Assembly (NCBI GenBank): GCA_963717745.1
Contig: CAVQXJ010000029.1
Span: 62,001-126,000 of the forward strand
Reading direction: 5' to 3'
Length of the DNA: 64,000 bases
Origin: JACCXG01 sp963717745
GTDB lineage: Bacteria > Acidobacteriota > Vicinamibacteria > Vicinamibacterales > 2-12-FULL-66-21
The first letter of the stretch is position 1. Each line of letters starts with the position of its first letter. The notes below the pieces were generated by a model. The model did not search any database. It had not been told where the DNA came from and saw nothing but the letters and a program-made list of their open reading frames with translations. Made by a program: the position numbers and the translations under genes. This document shows positions 44,808-55,565 of the stretch, in pieces.

Positions 44808-45701
44808 ATGTCTTGTCGTTTCGCCACTTCATTTCTCCGCGGCGCGGGCCTGTTCGCGTGGCTCCTCGCCGTCCTCGTCGCCTCGCCGGTCGCCGCACAG
44901 ACGCCTGACGCCAGCAGCGCGCCGCCGCCTCAGCCGGCGGAGGTCGAGCTCAACCTGATCAATCTGCCCACTACCCGATCGCTCGACCGGCACCAGAGCT
45001 ATTTCCGGCTGACCCATCGGTTCGCGCGCGACCTGCGCCGCGGGAGCTTCGGGTCTCTGGCCGAGGATCTGTTCTCGCTCGACAGCGGCGCGATCATCGG
45101 GCTGGAGTATCGCTTCGGCCTCACCGACAACCTGCAGGCCGGCGTGCACCGATCGATTCTCAGCCGGACCATCGAGGTGTTCGGCCGCTACGACGGGTGG
45201 CGGCAAAGCGACACCCTGCCGGTGTCGCTGTCGCTGGTCGGCGCGGTCGAGGGGCTCGACAACATGACCGAGCACCATCAGCCGACCATCGCCGCGACGA
45301 TCTCGCGGGCCTTCGGCTCGCGGCTGGTGCTCTACACCACGCCGGCGTTCGTCTGGAACACCGCCGCGGCCGACTTCCTGGCGGGACACGACGAGCACGA
45401 CCACGACGGCGTCGGCGAACCGGAAGTCGTGGACAACGCCGAGGACAACACCCTGCTGCTCGGTCTCGGCGGGCGGTTGCGGCTGCGTCCGTCGGTGTTC
45501 GTGACCGGCGAGCTCACGCCGCGGGTGACCGGCTACGGCCCGGGGGCCCACACCTGGGGCTTCGCGCTCGAGAAGAAGACCGGCGGCCATACGCTGCAGA
45601 TCAACTTCACGAACTCGTTCGGCACGACCTTCGGCCAACTGGCGCGGCTCGGCAGCGAGCACGACGTCTATCTCGGCTTCAACGTCACCCGTTTGTTCTA
45701 A
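44808..45701 (+). CDS. DUF5777-type outer-membrane beta-barrel protein
   Basis: A 297-residue protein with a signal peptide (cut near PVAAQT). The mature part has the DUF5777 pattern: NLPTTRSLDRHQSYFRLTHRFARDL (in parts), GLEYRFGLTDNLQAGVHRS, and alternating beta strands ending SEHDVYLGFNVTRLF with a terminal Phe, as in outer-membrane barrels. A His/Asp-rich insert (GHDEHDHDGVGEPE) could bind metal, which is speculative. ATG 44808 is chosen over TTG 44781. A GC hairpin with T-tract follows. Confidence 0.75.
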   Translation: MSCRFATSFLRGAGLFAWLLAVLVASPVAAQTPDASSAPPPQPAEVELNLINLPTTRSLDRHQSYFRLTHRFARDLRRGSFGSLAEDLFSLDSGAIIGLEYRFGLTDNLQAGVHRSILSRTIEVFGRYDGWRQSDTLPVSLSLVGAVEGLDNMTEHHQPTIAATISRAFGSRLVLYTTPAFVWNTAAADFLAGHDEHDHDGVGEPEVVDNAEDNTLLLGLGGRLRLRPSVFVTGELTPRVTGYGPGAHTWGFALEKKTGGHTLQINFTNSFGTTFGQLARLGSEHDVYLGFNVTRLF

Positions 45702-45730
45702 CCGCCGGCGCCGCCGCCGGCGGGCCTTTT
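45702..45730 (+). terminator. Intrinsic terminator
   Basis: CCGCCGGC and GCCGGCGG form an 8-bp stem right after the stop codon, followed by GCCTTTT. Confidence 0.7.
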
Positions 45731-45748
45731 CACAGGGAGAGAGTCACA

Positions 45749-46265
45749 ATGCGACGAGTAGGATTCCTGCTGATCGTCCTGGCACTGGTCGCCGGATGCG
45801 ACGACAACGACAACCCGAACGGGCCCACGACCGGGCCGATCGTCTTTACCGCCACGCTGAGCCCCGCCAACGAGGTACCGCCGATCACCAGCGCGGAAGA
45901 CACCGGCCGTGGTTTTGTGATCATCACCTTCGACGTGCCCCGAGACGGCAGCGGCGCGGTCACCGGGGCGGGGAACGCGACGTTCGAGATCCAGACGTCA
46001 GGCTTCCCCGACGGCACCCCAGCCAGGTTGGCGCACATCCATCCGGGCGCAACCGGGGTCAACGGAGGGGTTCTAGTCAACACGGGTCTCACGCCGGCTG
46101 ACCCGATCACCATGGGCAGCGGCACCGTCACCCGCACGTTGACCGCTCGCGGTTACCCAGGTGGACGCCACCAACATCGTCGCCAACCCCGGCGCGTTCT
46201 ACTTCAACGTCCACTCCGCCAACCACGCGGCCGGCGTGATGCGCGGCCAGCTGGTCAGACAATAG
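45749..46265 (+). CDS. CHRD-domain lipoprotein, copy 1 (one frameshift)
   Basis: A ~171-residue lipoprotein (lipobox LALVAGC, Cys ~17) with one CHRD domain: IVFTATLSPANEVPPITS, GSGAVTGAGNATFEIQTSGF, AHIHPGATGVNGGVLV and, in a second frame, FYFNVHSANHAAGVMRGQL. A frameshift near 46150 separates the halves. CHRD domains occur in chordin and many bacterial secreted proteins; their role is unclear. GGGAGAGAG precedes the start. A paralogue with a similar leader follows. Confidence 0.75.
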
Positions 46266-46361
46266 AAGGCCGGGAGTCCAGCGCTCGCTCCTGATACGAT
46301 TCCCCTGTTCCGCGTCGGCGACCGGCCGGCGCGGGCCTTTGCACAGGGAGAAACAGAAGAG

Positions 46362-46890
46362 ATGCGAAGACTGGGATTTCTGCTGGTCGTCCTGGCGCTG
46401 GCCGCCGGGTGCGACGATAGCGACCCTCCGACCGGTCCGTCGACCACCGGACCGATCGTATTCACGGCGCAGCTGAGCGCGGCCAACGAAGTCCCGCCGA
46501 TCACCAACGCCGAGACGAACGGCCGCGGCAACGTCACGATTACCTTCAACGTGCCGCGCGACAGCAGCGGCGCGGTCACCGGCGGTGGAGGGGTGACGTT
46601 CGCGATGCAGCTGAACGGTTTTCCTGCGGGTACCGCTGCAATCGCCGCACACATCCATCCCGGCGCCGCAGGCACCAACGGGACCGTCCTGGTCGGCTAC
46701 CACCCTCAGTGCGGCAGCCCCCGTCCTCATGGGGGACGGGACCGCCAACGTCACGGTGACCTCCACCCCGGAAATCACGCAGGCCAACGCCCAGCAGATC
46801 GTGGCGAATCCGGCCGGCTTCTATTTCAACGTGCACACGCCGTTGAATCCAACCGGCGCGATCCGAGGTCAGCTCACCAGAACGCAATAG
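46362..46890 (+). CDS. CHRD-domain lipoprotein, copy 2 (one frameshift)
   Basis: A tandem paralogue of the previous gene: lipobox LALAAGC, IVFTAQLSAANEVPPITN, HIHPGAAGTNGTVLVG, then in another frame MGDGTANVTVTSTPEITQAN and FYFNVHTPLNPTGAIRGQL. Near 46702 GGCTACCACCCTC has one extra T relative to an uninterrupted frame. The untranslated leaders of both copies share GCGGGCCTTT-GCACAGGGAGA-type sequence, so the duplication includes the upstream region. Confidence 0.75.
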
Positions 46891-46916
46891 ATCCACGGAC
46901 CGCGATCCGCTGTCCG

Positions 46917-47074
46917 CGGGTTCGCGGTTCGCGGGCTCGCGGTTCGTCGACAGAGCCGATCGAGCCAGGTGGGTCGAAGACGCCGCAACCAGCTGGTGAT
47001 GGGGTCTTTCACCCAGATGGTGCGAACGGCTCTGAAGGGTTTCGAACCGCGAACCCGCGAACCGCGAGCCCCCG
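46917..47074. repeat. Inverted repeat of GGTTCGCGGGTTCGC words with structured core
   Basis: Outer arms 46917-46946 and 47043-47074 are complementary word arrays (CGGGTTCGCGGTTCGCGG and its reverse complement type). The core between them also pairs: CAGAGCC with GGCTCTG, and CCAGGTGGGT with ACCCAGATGG, so the whole 158 bases can fold as one long branched hairpin. It lies between CHRD copy 2 and the 3' end of the GH13 gene. Confidence 0.75.
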
Positions 47075-47114
47075 GACCCGCCTTCGCGCTACGGCGCGGC
47101 AAGCTGCGAGCACG

Positions 47115-48763
47115 TCACTGCCGCGGCACGCTTCGGTCCGCGCCCTTCCCCCTGAACCAGCGGTAGGCGTACGGATCGAGCTGGATGACGTGGCGGCCGT
47201 TCTCATCCGCCTGACAGTCGTTGGTCCACAGCAGATCGGTCAGGAACGCCGAGCCGGCGATCCCGGCGTCCAGCCTGGCGACGCGGCTCTGCGGCGTGAA
47301 GTTGTGGACGATGATCAGCGTGTGGTCGCGCCAGTCGTAGCGCATCGCAGCACGCCCGGCGTGCCCGCGTCGAGAATCTTCCAGTCGCCCCAGCTGATCT
47401 CCGGGCACTCCTGCCGCATCCGGATTTTGCGCTCGATCCAGTTCAGCAGCGAGTGCGGATCGCGCCGCTGCGCCTCGACGTTCACCCTGCTGGTACCCGT
47501 AGATCGGATCCGATGATCACCGGGCGCACGGTGCGCGCCGCGGTCGAGAAGCCGCCGTGGCGGTCGCCCGACCACTGCATCGGCGTGCGCGCGCATTCGC
47601 GCTCCGGCAGGCAGGTCGTCGCCGATGCCGATCTCGTCGCCGTATTGCAGCATCGGCGTCCCCGGCAGCGTGAACAGCAGGCTGAACGCCAGCTCGAGCT
47701 TGCGGCGATCGTTGTCGAGCATCGGCGCGAGCCGCCGGCGGATGCCGCGATCGTAGAGCTGCATCTCCTTCGACGGCCCGAACGCATCGAACACCCGCTG
47801 GCGCTGCGCGATCGGTCAGCCGGCCCAGATCGAGCTCGTCGTGACTGCGCAGGAAGTTGCACCCACTGCGCCGCGTGCGGCCGCTTGTAGGTCGCTTCGA
47901 GCGCCTGCACCAGCGGCCGGATGTCGCCGGTCGCCATCGCGTAGAAGAGCCGCTGGTTGACCGGGAAGTTCAGCATCATCTGCAGCCGGTCGCCGAGCTC
48001 GCCGAAGTACTCGAGGCTCTCGTCGGGCGGCACGTTGGCTTCGGCGAGCAGGACCGCATCGCGCCGCCGCCACTGCAGGAAATCGCGCATCTCGTGCAGC
48101 AGCTCGTAGTCCTTGCGCGGCGTCACCCCCGCGCCCTTTGCTCGATCAGGAACGGCACCGCGTCCATGCGGAATCCCGAAACGCCCAGCTGCAGCCAGAA
48201 GCCCATGATCCGCTGAATCTCGTCGCGGACCGCCGGATGGGACGTGTTCAGATCCGGCTGGAACTCGTAGAACCGATGGAAGTAGTACTCGCCGGCCACC
48301 GGGTCGCGGGTCCAGGTCGCTTTCTGCACGCCGGGGAACACCATCCCTTCGTTCCAGTTCGGCGGCGCTGCTTCGACCACACGTACCAGTCGCGGTACGG
48401 CGACGACGGATCCTTCCGCGCCGCCTGGAACCAGGGATGGCGATTCGACGTGTGGTTCACGACCAGGTCGACGATCACGCGCATGCCGAGCTGCTCGGCG
48501 TGATTCATGAACTCGATGAAGTCGCCGAGCGTGCCGTGCTTGGGATGCACGCTGTAGAAATCGGCGACGTCGTAGCCGTTGTCTTTGTTCGGCGAGGGAT
48601 AGAACGGCTGGAGCCACAAGCAGGTGACGCCAAGCCCGGCCAGGTAGTCGAGCTTGCGCGTCAGGCCGCCGAAGTCGCCGATGCCGTCGCCGTCGCTGTC
48701 CAGGTATTTCTCGACGTCGAGGCAGTAGATGATCGCGTTCTTGTACCAGAGATCGTCAATCAT
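47115..48763 (-). CDS. GH13 trehalose synthase / alpha-amylase family enzyme (many frameshifts)
   Basis: About 549 residues matching maltose alpha-D-glucosyltransferase (trehalose synthase): DLWYKNAIIYCLDVEKYLD at the start, DGDGIGDFGGL, VIVDLVVNHTSNRHPWF, the nucleophile Asp in SGFRMDAVPFLIE, acid/base Glu in VLLAEANVPPDESLEYFG, and TPMLQYGDEIGIGDDL, ending with a beta domain (HTLIIVHNFTPQSR). At least six frameshifts lie between 47340 and 48380; all catalytic residues survive, suggesting sequence error. It would interconvert maltose and trehalose. The start is ATG 48763; frame upstream is repeat-encoded. Confidence 0.75.
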
Positions 48764-48775
48764 TTGGCCCTTCGC

Positions 48776-48896
48776 TGTCCGTGGTCCGTGGTCCGTGGTC
48801 CGTGGTCCGTGGTCCGTGGTCCTTGGGGCCAGGAGCAATCCGTCGGCCATTGCTCGCGAGGGTTTCGGACGACGGACTACGGATCGCGGACTACGG
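48776..48896. repeat. GTCCGTG tandem words with inverted partner
   Basis: Six tandem GTCCGTG copies (48776-48822) face CGGACTACGGATCGCGGACTACGG-type words (48866-48896, quoted in part). It lies between the GH13 start and the stop of the PQQ propeller gene (48905), beginning a few bases after that stop. Confidence 0.7.
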
Positions 48897-48904
48897 CTCT
48901 CCGA

Positions 48905-50260
48905 TCATTTTCCTATCGCAAATAAATGCCGCTCCCCTCGCACATACATCGTGTTCCCGGCGAGCGCCGGCGTGGCCATGAGCGGCTCGCCCATCGGATA
49001 GCGGCCGAGGATCTCGAACGTCCGGCCGGCTCTGATCACGAAGATGTCGCCGTCCTCGCTCGACAGGTAGAGGCGGCCGCCCGCCAGGACCGGCGAGGCG
49101 CTGAAGCCGCTGCCTTCGTGTGGAATGCGCTGGCGGTAGACCTCTTCTCCCGAGCGCAGATCGTAGGCGTCGAGCAGGCCCTGGTTCGCCAGGACGTAGA
49201 GCACACCGTCGTGGATCAACGGCGTCGGCATGTACGAGCCACGGCCCGTCTTGCTCCACAGCACGTGCGCATTGGACGAGTCGCCGCCGCGCAGGGTGAT
49301 GTCGCCGGCCGCGCCCGGCTTGATCGCGAAGACCGGACGTTCCGGCGCGCGGCCGCTGGCGACGACGATGACGCCGCGGGTGAATACCGGCGTCGGTGCG
49401 GTGATCTTCGAGCTGCCGCCCAGCCGCCAGCGCTCGACGCCGGTGTCGGGATCGTAGCCACGAATGAAGTTGGACGCGTTGGTGACGAGCTCGGCGGGCC
49501 GGCCGTCCTGGGCCGGATACACCGTCGGCGTGCCCCATGATGGCAGTTCGCTGCGGACCGTCTTCCACACCGTGGCCCCGGTATCGATGTCCGCCGCCAG
49601 CACGAACGACTCGTTCTGGGTGTCGCACTGCACGATCACGAGGTTCTTGTAGATGATCGGCGAGCTCGCCGTGCCCCACTCGTATTCCGGCAGATCATAG
49701 GCGCCAGTGTTGAGCACGCCGAGATCCTTCTTCCACAGCAGCCGGCCGTCCATGTCGAAGCCATAGAGGCCTTGCGATCCGAAGAACGCCACGACCCGAC
49801 GGCCGTCGGTGGCGGGCGTCGCATTGGCGTAGGTCGCCTTGATGTGGCGCTTCTCGCGCGGCACGCCTTCGTAGGCGGTCTGCTGCCAGACCACGCGGCC
49901 GGTGCCGCGGTCGAGCGCCATCACCACCCACCGCTGCACCGATCGATCCTCGGACGCGGTGCCTTCCCCATAGAGACCGGGCTTGAACGTCGCCCCGCCA
50001 CGGCTGCTGACCGCGGTGGTTACGAACACCCGATCGCCCCACACGATCGGACTGGAATGCCCGAGGCCGGGCACCGCCACGGTCCACCGCACGTTACTGC
50101 CGTCCTTGACGTTCCACCGATCCGGCAACCGCACGTCGTCGCCAACACCGGACGCCGATGGCCCGCGAAACGATGGCCACCGATCGCCGCGCTGCGCGGT
50201 GATGGGCTGGATGATGACGACGAGGAGCAACGCCAATGTCGCGAGCAGAATGTGAGGCAT
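48905..50260 (-). CDS. Secreted PQQ-like beta-propeller protein
   Basis: A 451-residue protein: signal peptide (MPHILLATLALLLVVIIQ, cut near PITAQR), then a propeller with repeated WxxD/G blades of the PQQ/BamB type: WPSFRGPSASGVGDDVRLP, VRWTVAVPGLGHSSPIVWGDRVFVTTA, VMALDRGTGRVVWQQ, YGFDMDGRLLWKKDLG and GGRLYLSSEDGDIFVIRAG (each in part). The PSFRGPxxxG start is typical of propellers common in Planctomycetes and Acidobacteria. Enzyme activity is not assured because catalytic dehydrogenase residues are not evident. ATG 50260 is chosen; the frame continues upstream to 50341. Confidence 0.8.
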   Translation of the reverse strand: MPHILLATLALLLVVIIQPITAQRGDRWPSFRGPSASGVGDDVRLPDRWNVKDGSNVRWTVAVPGLGHSSPIVWGDRVFVTTAVSSRGGATFKPGLYGEGTASEDRSVQRWVVMALDRGTGRVVWQQTAYEGVPREKRHIKATYANATPATDGRRVVAFFGSQGLYGFDMDGRLLWKKDLGVLNTGAYDLPEYEWGTASSPIIYKNLVIVQCDTQNESFVLAADIDTGATVWKTVRSELPSWGTPTVYPAQDGRPAELVTNASNFIRGYDPDTGVERWRLGGSSKITAPTPVFTRGVIVVASGRAPERPVFAIKPGAAGDITLRGGDSSNAHVLWSKTGRGSYMPTPLIHDGVLYVLANQGLLDAYDLRSGEEVYRQRIPHEGSGFSASPVLAGGRLYLSSEDGDIFVIRAGRTFEILGRYPMGEPLMATPALAGNTMYVRGERHLFAIGK

Positions 50261-50347
50261 CGAGGCAACAAGCAGAACGTTATACAGGGCGCCACTGCCA
50301 GCCACCGGGGCGCTTGGACTGGCAAACGGGGTAATTCCCACAACGGA

Positions 50348-50421
50348 TTAACAGGAGGGCCAGGAGATCAGGAGAAAACAAACTCATTGGTTTCCTCCTG
50401 AACTCCTGGCCCTCCTGTTAA
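50348..50421. repeat. Inverted repeat TTAACAGGAGGGCCAGGAG
   Basis: Arms 50348-50374 and 50395-50421 are reverse complements with one mismatch in 27 positions, built of CAGGAG words around a 20-base loop. It lies upstream of the PQQ propeller gene; 50422-50545 shows no other feature. Confidence 0.85.
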
Positions 50422-50545
50422 GTTCACCGGCCATTGATTTGCCCATCTTGCTGCTGAAAGCACCACGACGCCGCGAGGAGCGGGGCGCTGGGACTTGACG
50501 CCCGATTGCGACACCAACCGAGGGGCCGCCGGCGCTCATCGAAGA

Positions 50546-51340
50546 TCACCGCCGCTTCGGGGTCAGCCGGATCTCGAAGATGCGCGGCCACAGCTTGCCG
50601 GTGACGAAGAGGCGATCGCCGGCGGCGTCATAGGCGATGCCGTTGAGCACGGCATCGCGGGCGGCCTCGCGAGGGTCGAGCAGGCCATGGAGATCGGCCC
50701 AGCCGGTGACCCGGCCGGTCTTCGGCGCGATCATCGCGATCCGCTCGGTCTGCCAGACGTTGGCGTAGATCTGCCCTTTCACGTACTCCAGCTCGTTGAG
50801 GTGCGCGACCGGCGTGTTGCCGTCGCGAACCACCAGCGTGCCGGTCTGCTTCAACGTCTCCGGATCGAGGAACCGCAGCGAACCGCTGGCGGACCCGTCG
50901 CTCATGATCAGACGGGTCGCCGTCGTGGGTCAGGCCCCAGCCTTCGCCGGTGTACGTGAACGTCCGCTGCTGCTGGAAGGTCTGGCGGTCGTAGACGAAG
51001 CCCGAGTCCGGACTGCCAGGTCAGTTGGATGATCCGGTTCTTCCAGACCGTGATGCCTTCGCCGAAGTGCCGCGCGTCGAGCGGCTGCACCTGCAGCACT
51101 TCCCCGCTCGCCAGCTGCACCTTCCGGATCCCGGAGCGGCCGTTCAAACCCGTGCTTTCGTAGAGGACGCCGTCGACGTACTCCAGCCCCTGGGTGAACG
51201 CCTGGGGATCGTGGGGATAGCTCCGGACGACGGTGTAGCCGTAGGCCGTGGGCGGCGCGCGCGGTGGCGGCCTTCTGCGCCGATGCAGTCCAACCGCCGG
51301 CGGCGCACGCTACACCAAGAATCAGAATTGGTGCGCGCAT
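50546..51340 (-). CDS. Glutaminyl-peptide cyclotransferase, plant/bacterial type (frameshifts)
   Basis: About 264 residues of a secreted glutaminyl cyclase that turns N-terminal Gln into pyroglutamate. A signal peptide (MRAPILILGVACAAGGW) leads to a propeller with the family text YPHDPQAFTQGLEYVDGVLYEST, GEGITVWKNRIIQLTWQSG, GEGWGLTHDGDRLIMSDGS and LNELEYVKGQIYANVWQTERIA (in parts), including the conserved Glu and Asp residues. Frameshifts near 51258, 51017 and 50920 break it, with conserved blocks intact on each side. Confidence 0.78.
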
Positions 51341-51424
51341 CGGAGTACTGTATCAGTGCTCCCGGCCTTCGCGCTCCGCGCTACGGCGGACAAGCGGATG
51401 CTCGCTCTTTTGAAGCGACCAAAC

Positions 51425-54400
51425 ATGAAGAGAATTACCTCTCTCCTGATTCTTGTCACGCTGGTCCTCGTCGCTGTCGCTTCCGCGACGCGCTCGGTCC
51501 AGAGCCGGGCGGTCGCAGGCCCGTCCCGCGGCCAAGGGCTTTACGGTGCGGCAGGACGTCGCGGCCGGCACGATCGCAGTGTTCCGCGCCGGCGGCCGCA
51601 CCGCGGTCGTCACCCAGCACGCTCCACCGGCTCAGCGCCCCTACCTCCACCCCATCGTCCCGCCCGACGGCCGCGGGGTGCTGACCGAGGACAAGCCGGC
51701 GCACCATCCGCATCAGACCGGCTTGTATTGGGGATTCACCCGGTTGAACGGGCGCGACTACTTCCACAACCCGGGCGCGCAGTTCTGGCGGCGGGTGTCG
51801 GCGACCGTGCTGCAACCGGCGGGAGACGAGGTGCGCTGGCAGACCGTCTACGACCTGCTCGACGAGAGCGGACAGGTGGTGCTGACCGAGACCCAGCGCT
51901 GGGCGATGCGCGAGAAGAACGGCGCATTTCAGCTCGACCTCATCTGGCGCGGTGAGGCGAAGACCGACGTCACGATCGGGAAGTACGACTACGGCGGCTT
52001 GTTCCTGCGGATGCCGTGGCGCGACGGGATCAAGGGGGAAGTGATCAACGCGGCACGGCAGCGCAACCAACGGGCCGAGGGCCAGCGCGCGATGTGGGTC
52101 GACGGCGCGATGCAGGTGGAAGGGCGCGACGACCTCGCGCACATCGCGATCTTCGATCACCCGGACAACGGCGGCTATCCGCAGACCTGGCGCGTCGACG
52201 ATCAGCTCGGCTTCGGCCCGGCGCGATCGCGCACCGCGGACTGGACCATCGCGCGCAACCAGACCGAAGTCATCCGGCATCGCGTGCTGGTCTACAGCGG
52301 CGGTCCGCTGAACGACATCGAGATGACCGCGCGCTGGAGGGACTACACCAACAACGCCACCACGACGGTGCTGTGGGGGATCGCACAGCGCGAAGGCCGC
52401 CAGGCCACGCTGCTCACGCCCGAGCAGGCGGTCGCGGCGATGACGACCGTCGACGGCTATTCGGTCAATGCCTGGGCGAACGAGCCGATGATCACGCAGC
52501 CGATGGCGTTCTGCTGGGACGACCGCGGCCGCCTGTGGATCGCCGAGAACCGCGACTACGAGTCGCGCGTCGCCGGCTTCTCGAATCACGGCGACAGCCG
52601 CATCCTGATCCTCGAGGACACCGATCGCGACGGCGTCGCCGACAGCCGCAAGGTCTTCCTGGAAGGGATTCCCTTCCCCGCGGCGATCGCGGTCGGATTC
52701 GATGGGCTGTTCCTCGGCGCGCCGCCCAATCTGCTGTTCGTCCCCGACCGCGACCAAGACGACAAAGCCGACATGGCCGACATCCAGGTGCGCCTCACCG
52801 GCTGGGGCATCCAGGATCGCCACGAGACCATCAACAGCCTGCACTGGGGGCCCGACGGCTGGCTCTACGGATTGCAGGGATTCGCGACCAACTCGAAGAT
52901 CCGCAAGCCGGCCGGCGCCGGACGGATCTACAAGACGAAAGAGCCGTTTCCGGACGTGATGGCCGGCGACGGCGTGCCGATCAACGGCGGCGTGTGGCGG
53001 TATCACCCGACCCGCGACGTGTTCGAGGTGGTGGCGCACGGCTTCAGCAATCCGTGGGGCATCGACTACGACGCCAAGGGGCAGCTGCTGATCAGCGCCT
53101 GCGTCATCCCCCATCTGTTCCACGTGATTCCCGGCGGCATCTACATGCGCCAGGGCGGGCAGCACTTCAACCCGTACGTCTACAGCGACATCCAGACCAT
53201 CGCCGACCACCGGCACCGATCCGCGCACGGCGGCGCCCGCATCTACCAGTCGGACGCCTTTCCACCGTCGCAGGCCGGCCGCGTCTTCATGGCGAACATC
53301 CACGAGCACGCGGTCCTCTCGGATGTGCTGGTGCGCAAGGGATCGGGGTTCACCGCGCACCACGGCGACGATTTCATGATGGCCAACAACGCGCACTGGA
53401 TCGGATTCAGCCTCGAGATCGGTCCCGACGGCGCGCTCTACGTGCTCGACTGGCACGACGGCGACATCTGCGGTCAGGACACGCTGCACAAGGACACCGG
53501 CCGGGTCTTCCGGATCGCGCCGAAGCAGTCGCTGGCCCAGTCGTGGCCGGGCCGCTACGCCGATCTCCGCCAGCTGACCGACGCACAGCTCGTCGCGCTG
53601 CAGGAAAGCCCCAGCGACTGGCATGCGCGCCGCGCCCGCGTCATCCTCCAGGGCCGCGCCGCCGCGAACAGGCTCGCGCCCGACACCCACGATCACCTGC
53701 GACGCCTGTTCACGACCACGGCCAACGGGGACTGGCGGCTGCGCGCGATGTGGGCGCTGCACGTGACCGGCGGCTGGACGCCGGATCGTCTGGCGCAGTC
53801 GCTGGAGGATCGCGACGAATACATCCGCGCCTGGGCAGTCCAGCTCCTGACCGAGAGCGGCACCCCGCCCGCGGCGGTGCTCGACCGCTTCAGCCGGCTC
53901 GCGCGCGAGGACGCGTCACCGGTCGTCAGGCTCTACCTGTCCGCGGCGCTGCAGCGCATCGACAAGGCCCAGCGCTGGCCGCTCGCGACCGAGCTGATGT
54001 CGCGCGGCGAGGACGCGGACGACGAGAACATCCCGAAGCTGATCTGGCTGGCGGTCGAGCCGCTGGTGAAGGACGAGCCCGCGCTGGCCCTCGAGCGGGC
54101 CTCGCGGAGCAACGTGCCCCTGGTCGCCCGTTTCATCGCGCGCCGCGCCGTCGACGCCGATGCCATCGCACCGGTGATCGCCGCACTCGCGACCACCCCG
54201 AAGACGCAGACCAGCCTGCTCGAAGGCCTGCGCGACGGGCTCGAGGGACGCTTCGATCTCGTGGCGCCGCAGAACTGGACCGCGGTCTACGCCCGGCTCA
54301 GGCGCGCCGATGCCCGCACCTCGGCCCTTGCGGTCGAAGTCGCACAGCAGTTCGGCGACACCGAGCTCGCGCGCCAGCACCTGGCCACACTCCGCGCCCG

Positions 54401-55253
54401 CACCAGCCCCCTCGCCGCGCGCCGGAATGCCCTGCAGGCCCTGACCGCACAGCGTCGCCCGCAGCTGACCGCCGAGCTCCCATCGGTGCTGGACGATCAA
54501 CCGCTGCGCCTCGACGCGATCCGCGCGATCGCCGCCTACGACGACGAGTCGCTCGGCCGGCTGCTGATCGGTCGCTACCAGACCTTCAATGCGGCGGAGA
54601 AGGCCGAAGCGATTCAAACGCTCACCGCCCGCCCTCGCTACGGGCGAATGCTGACCGACGCGCTGGCCAAGAACGTGGTCCCCAAGGGGGACATTCCTGC
54701 CTATGCGTCACGGCAACTGCTCCGGGTCGTCGGCACCCGCTTCGTCGAGGTGTGGGGACCGGTCGAAGGCATCGCGAATGCGGAGAAGGCCTACTCGAGG
54801 TACCGCGGTCTGCTCAACGACACCGCGATGACCGGCGCCAACCCGAAGAACGGCCGCGGCGTGTTCCAGCGCACGTGCGGGGCCTGCCACAAGCTGTACG
54901 GCGAAGGGGGCACGCTGGGTCCGGATCTGACAGGGACGAACCGCGCCAATCTGAGCTGGCTGCTGTTCAACGTGCTCGAGCCGAACGCCGAGGTGCAGGA
55001 CGCCTACAAGATGCTGGTCGTCACCACCCGTGACGGCCGCACTTACAGCGGCAATGTCGTCTCGGAGAACGACCGCCAGTTGACCCTGCGCGTGGTCGGC
55101 CGCGAGGCGCCGGTGGTGGTCACGAAGTCCGACATCCAATCGCGCGATGCGACCTCCGTGTCGATGATGCCGCCCGCACTGCTGGACACCCTGGCCGACA
55201 GCGAAGTGATCGACCTGGTCGGATATCTGCGGACGACCCAGCCGGTGAAGTGA
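51425..55253 (+). CDS. DUF6807 (PmoA-like) + membrane-bound-dehydrogenase propeller + HEAT + cytochrome c protein
   Basis: A secreted protein of about 1276 residues with four parts. The N-terminal ~300 residues match DUF6807/'PmoA' (LTEDKPAHHPHQTGLYWGF, DYGGLFLRMPWRDG). Then comes a propeller of the planctomycete-type putative dehydrogenase (VNAWANEPMITQPMAFCWDD, INSLHWGPDGWLYGLQGF, SNPWGIDYDAKGQLL), a helical HEAT-like middle (about 730-1120), and a C-terminal c-type heme domain with RTCGACHKLYGEGGTLGPDLTG (CxxCH; quoted in part) and a Met-rich end SMMPPALLDTL. It is likely a periplasmic electron-transfer oxidoreductase of sugars or alcohols. A frameshift near 51520 separates the signal peptide (MKRITSLLILVTLVL) from the rest. 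Confidence 0.78.
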
Positions 55254-55334
55254 GGGTGCCGAGTTCGAGCGTTGTTCGCTGTCACGCTGCCTTCGTGTCC
55301 ACGGCGCCTGCGGCGGGCTGGCGCTTCGCGCCAG

Positions 55335-55512
55335 GACGAGACGACGACACGACGACACGACGAAACCTTTGTGAGTCACTTCGACGGACGCTGCCCGTTG
55401 GCGGCGAGAGCCGTTGATACGTGGATTGCCGCGCGCACGTCGGGCACTGAGGAGATGCCCCGACGTTCCGTTCGTGGCCGGAGCATTTACGTCGTGTCGT
55501 CGTGTCGTCGTG
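55335..55512. repeat. ACGACGAC-bounded intergenic element, copy 3
   Basis: A 178-base element in the 312-base gap between the heme protein and the ADOP permease. It starts GACGAGACGACGACACGACG and ends CGTCGTGTCGTCGTGTCGTC plus GTG. Core blocks CCTTTGTGAGTCACTTCGAC, CTGCCCGTTGGCGGCG, GAGATGCCCCGACGTTCCGT and GAGCATTTACGTCGT are shared with copy 2 in reverse complement and partly with copy 1. No gene is seen in the gap. Confidence 0.7.
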
Positions 55513-55565
55513 CCGCCGCAGGCGGCCGTCGCAGCGAACGGCGGTCGAAGAGATCAAGCGGTGGC

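Noticed and set aside
48764..48850. N-terminal extension of the trehalose synthase (PRTTDHG repeats)
   Set aside because: It is the GTCCGTG tandem repeat translated; the conserved enzyme starts at 48763.
51456..53762. 768-codon minus-strand frame opposite the heme protein
   Set aside because: It is antisense of a protein with clear DUF6807 and propeller motifs; no ribosome site or domain of its own.
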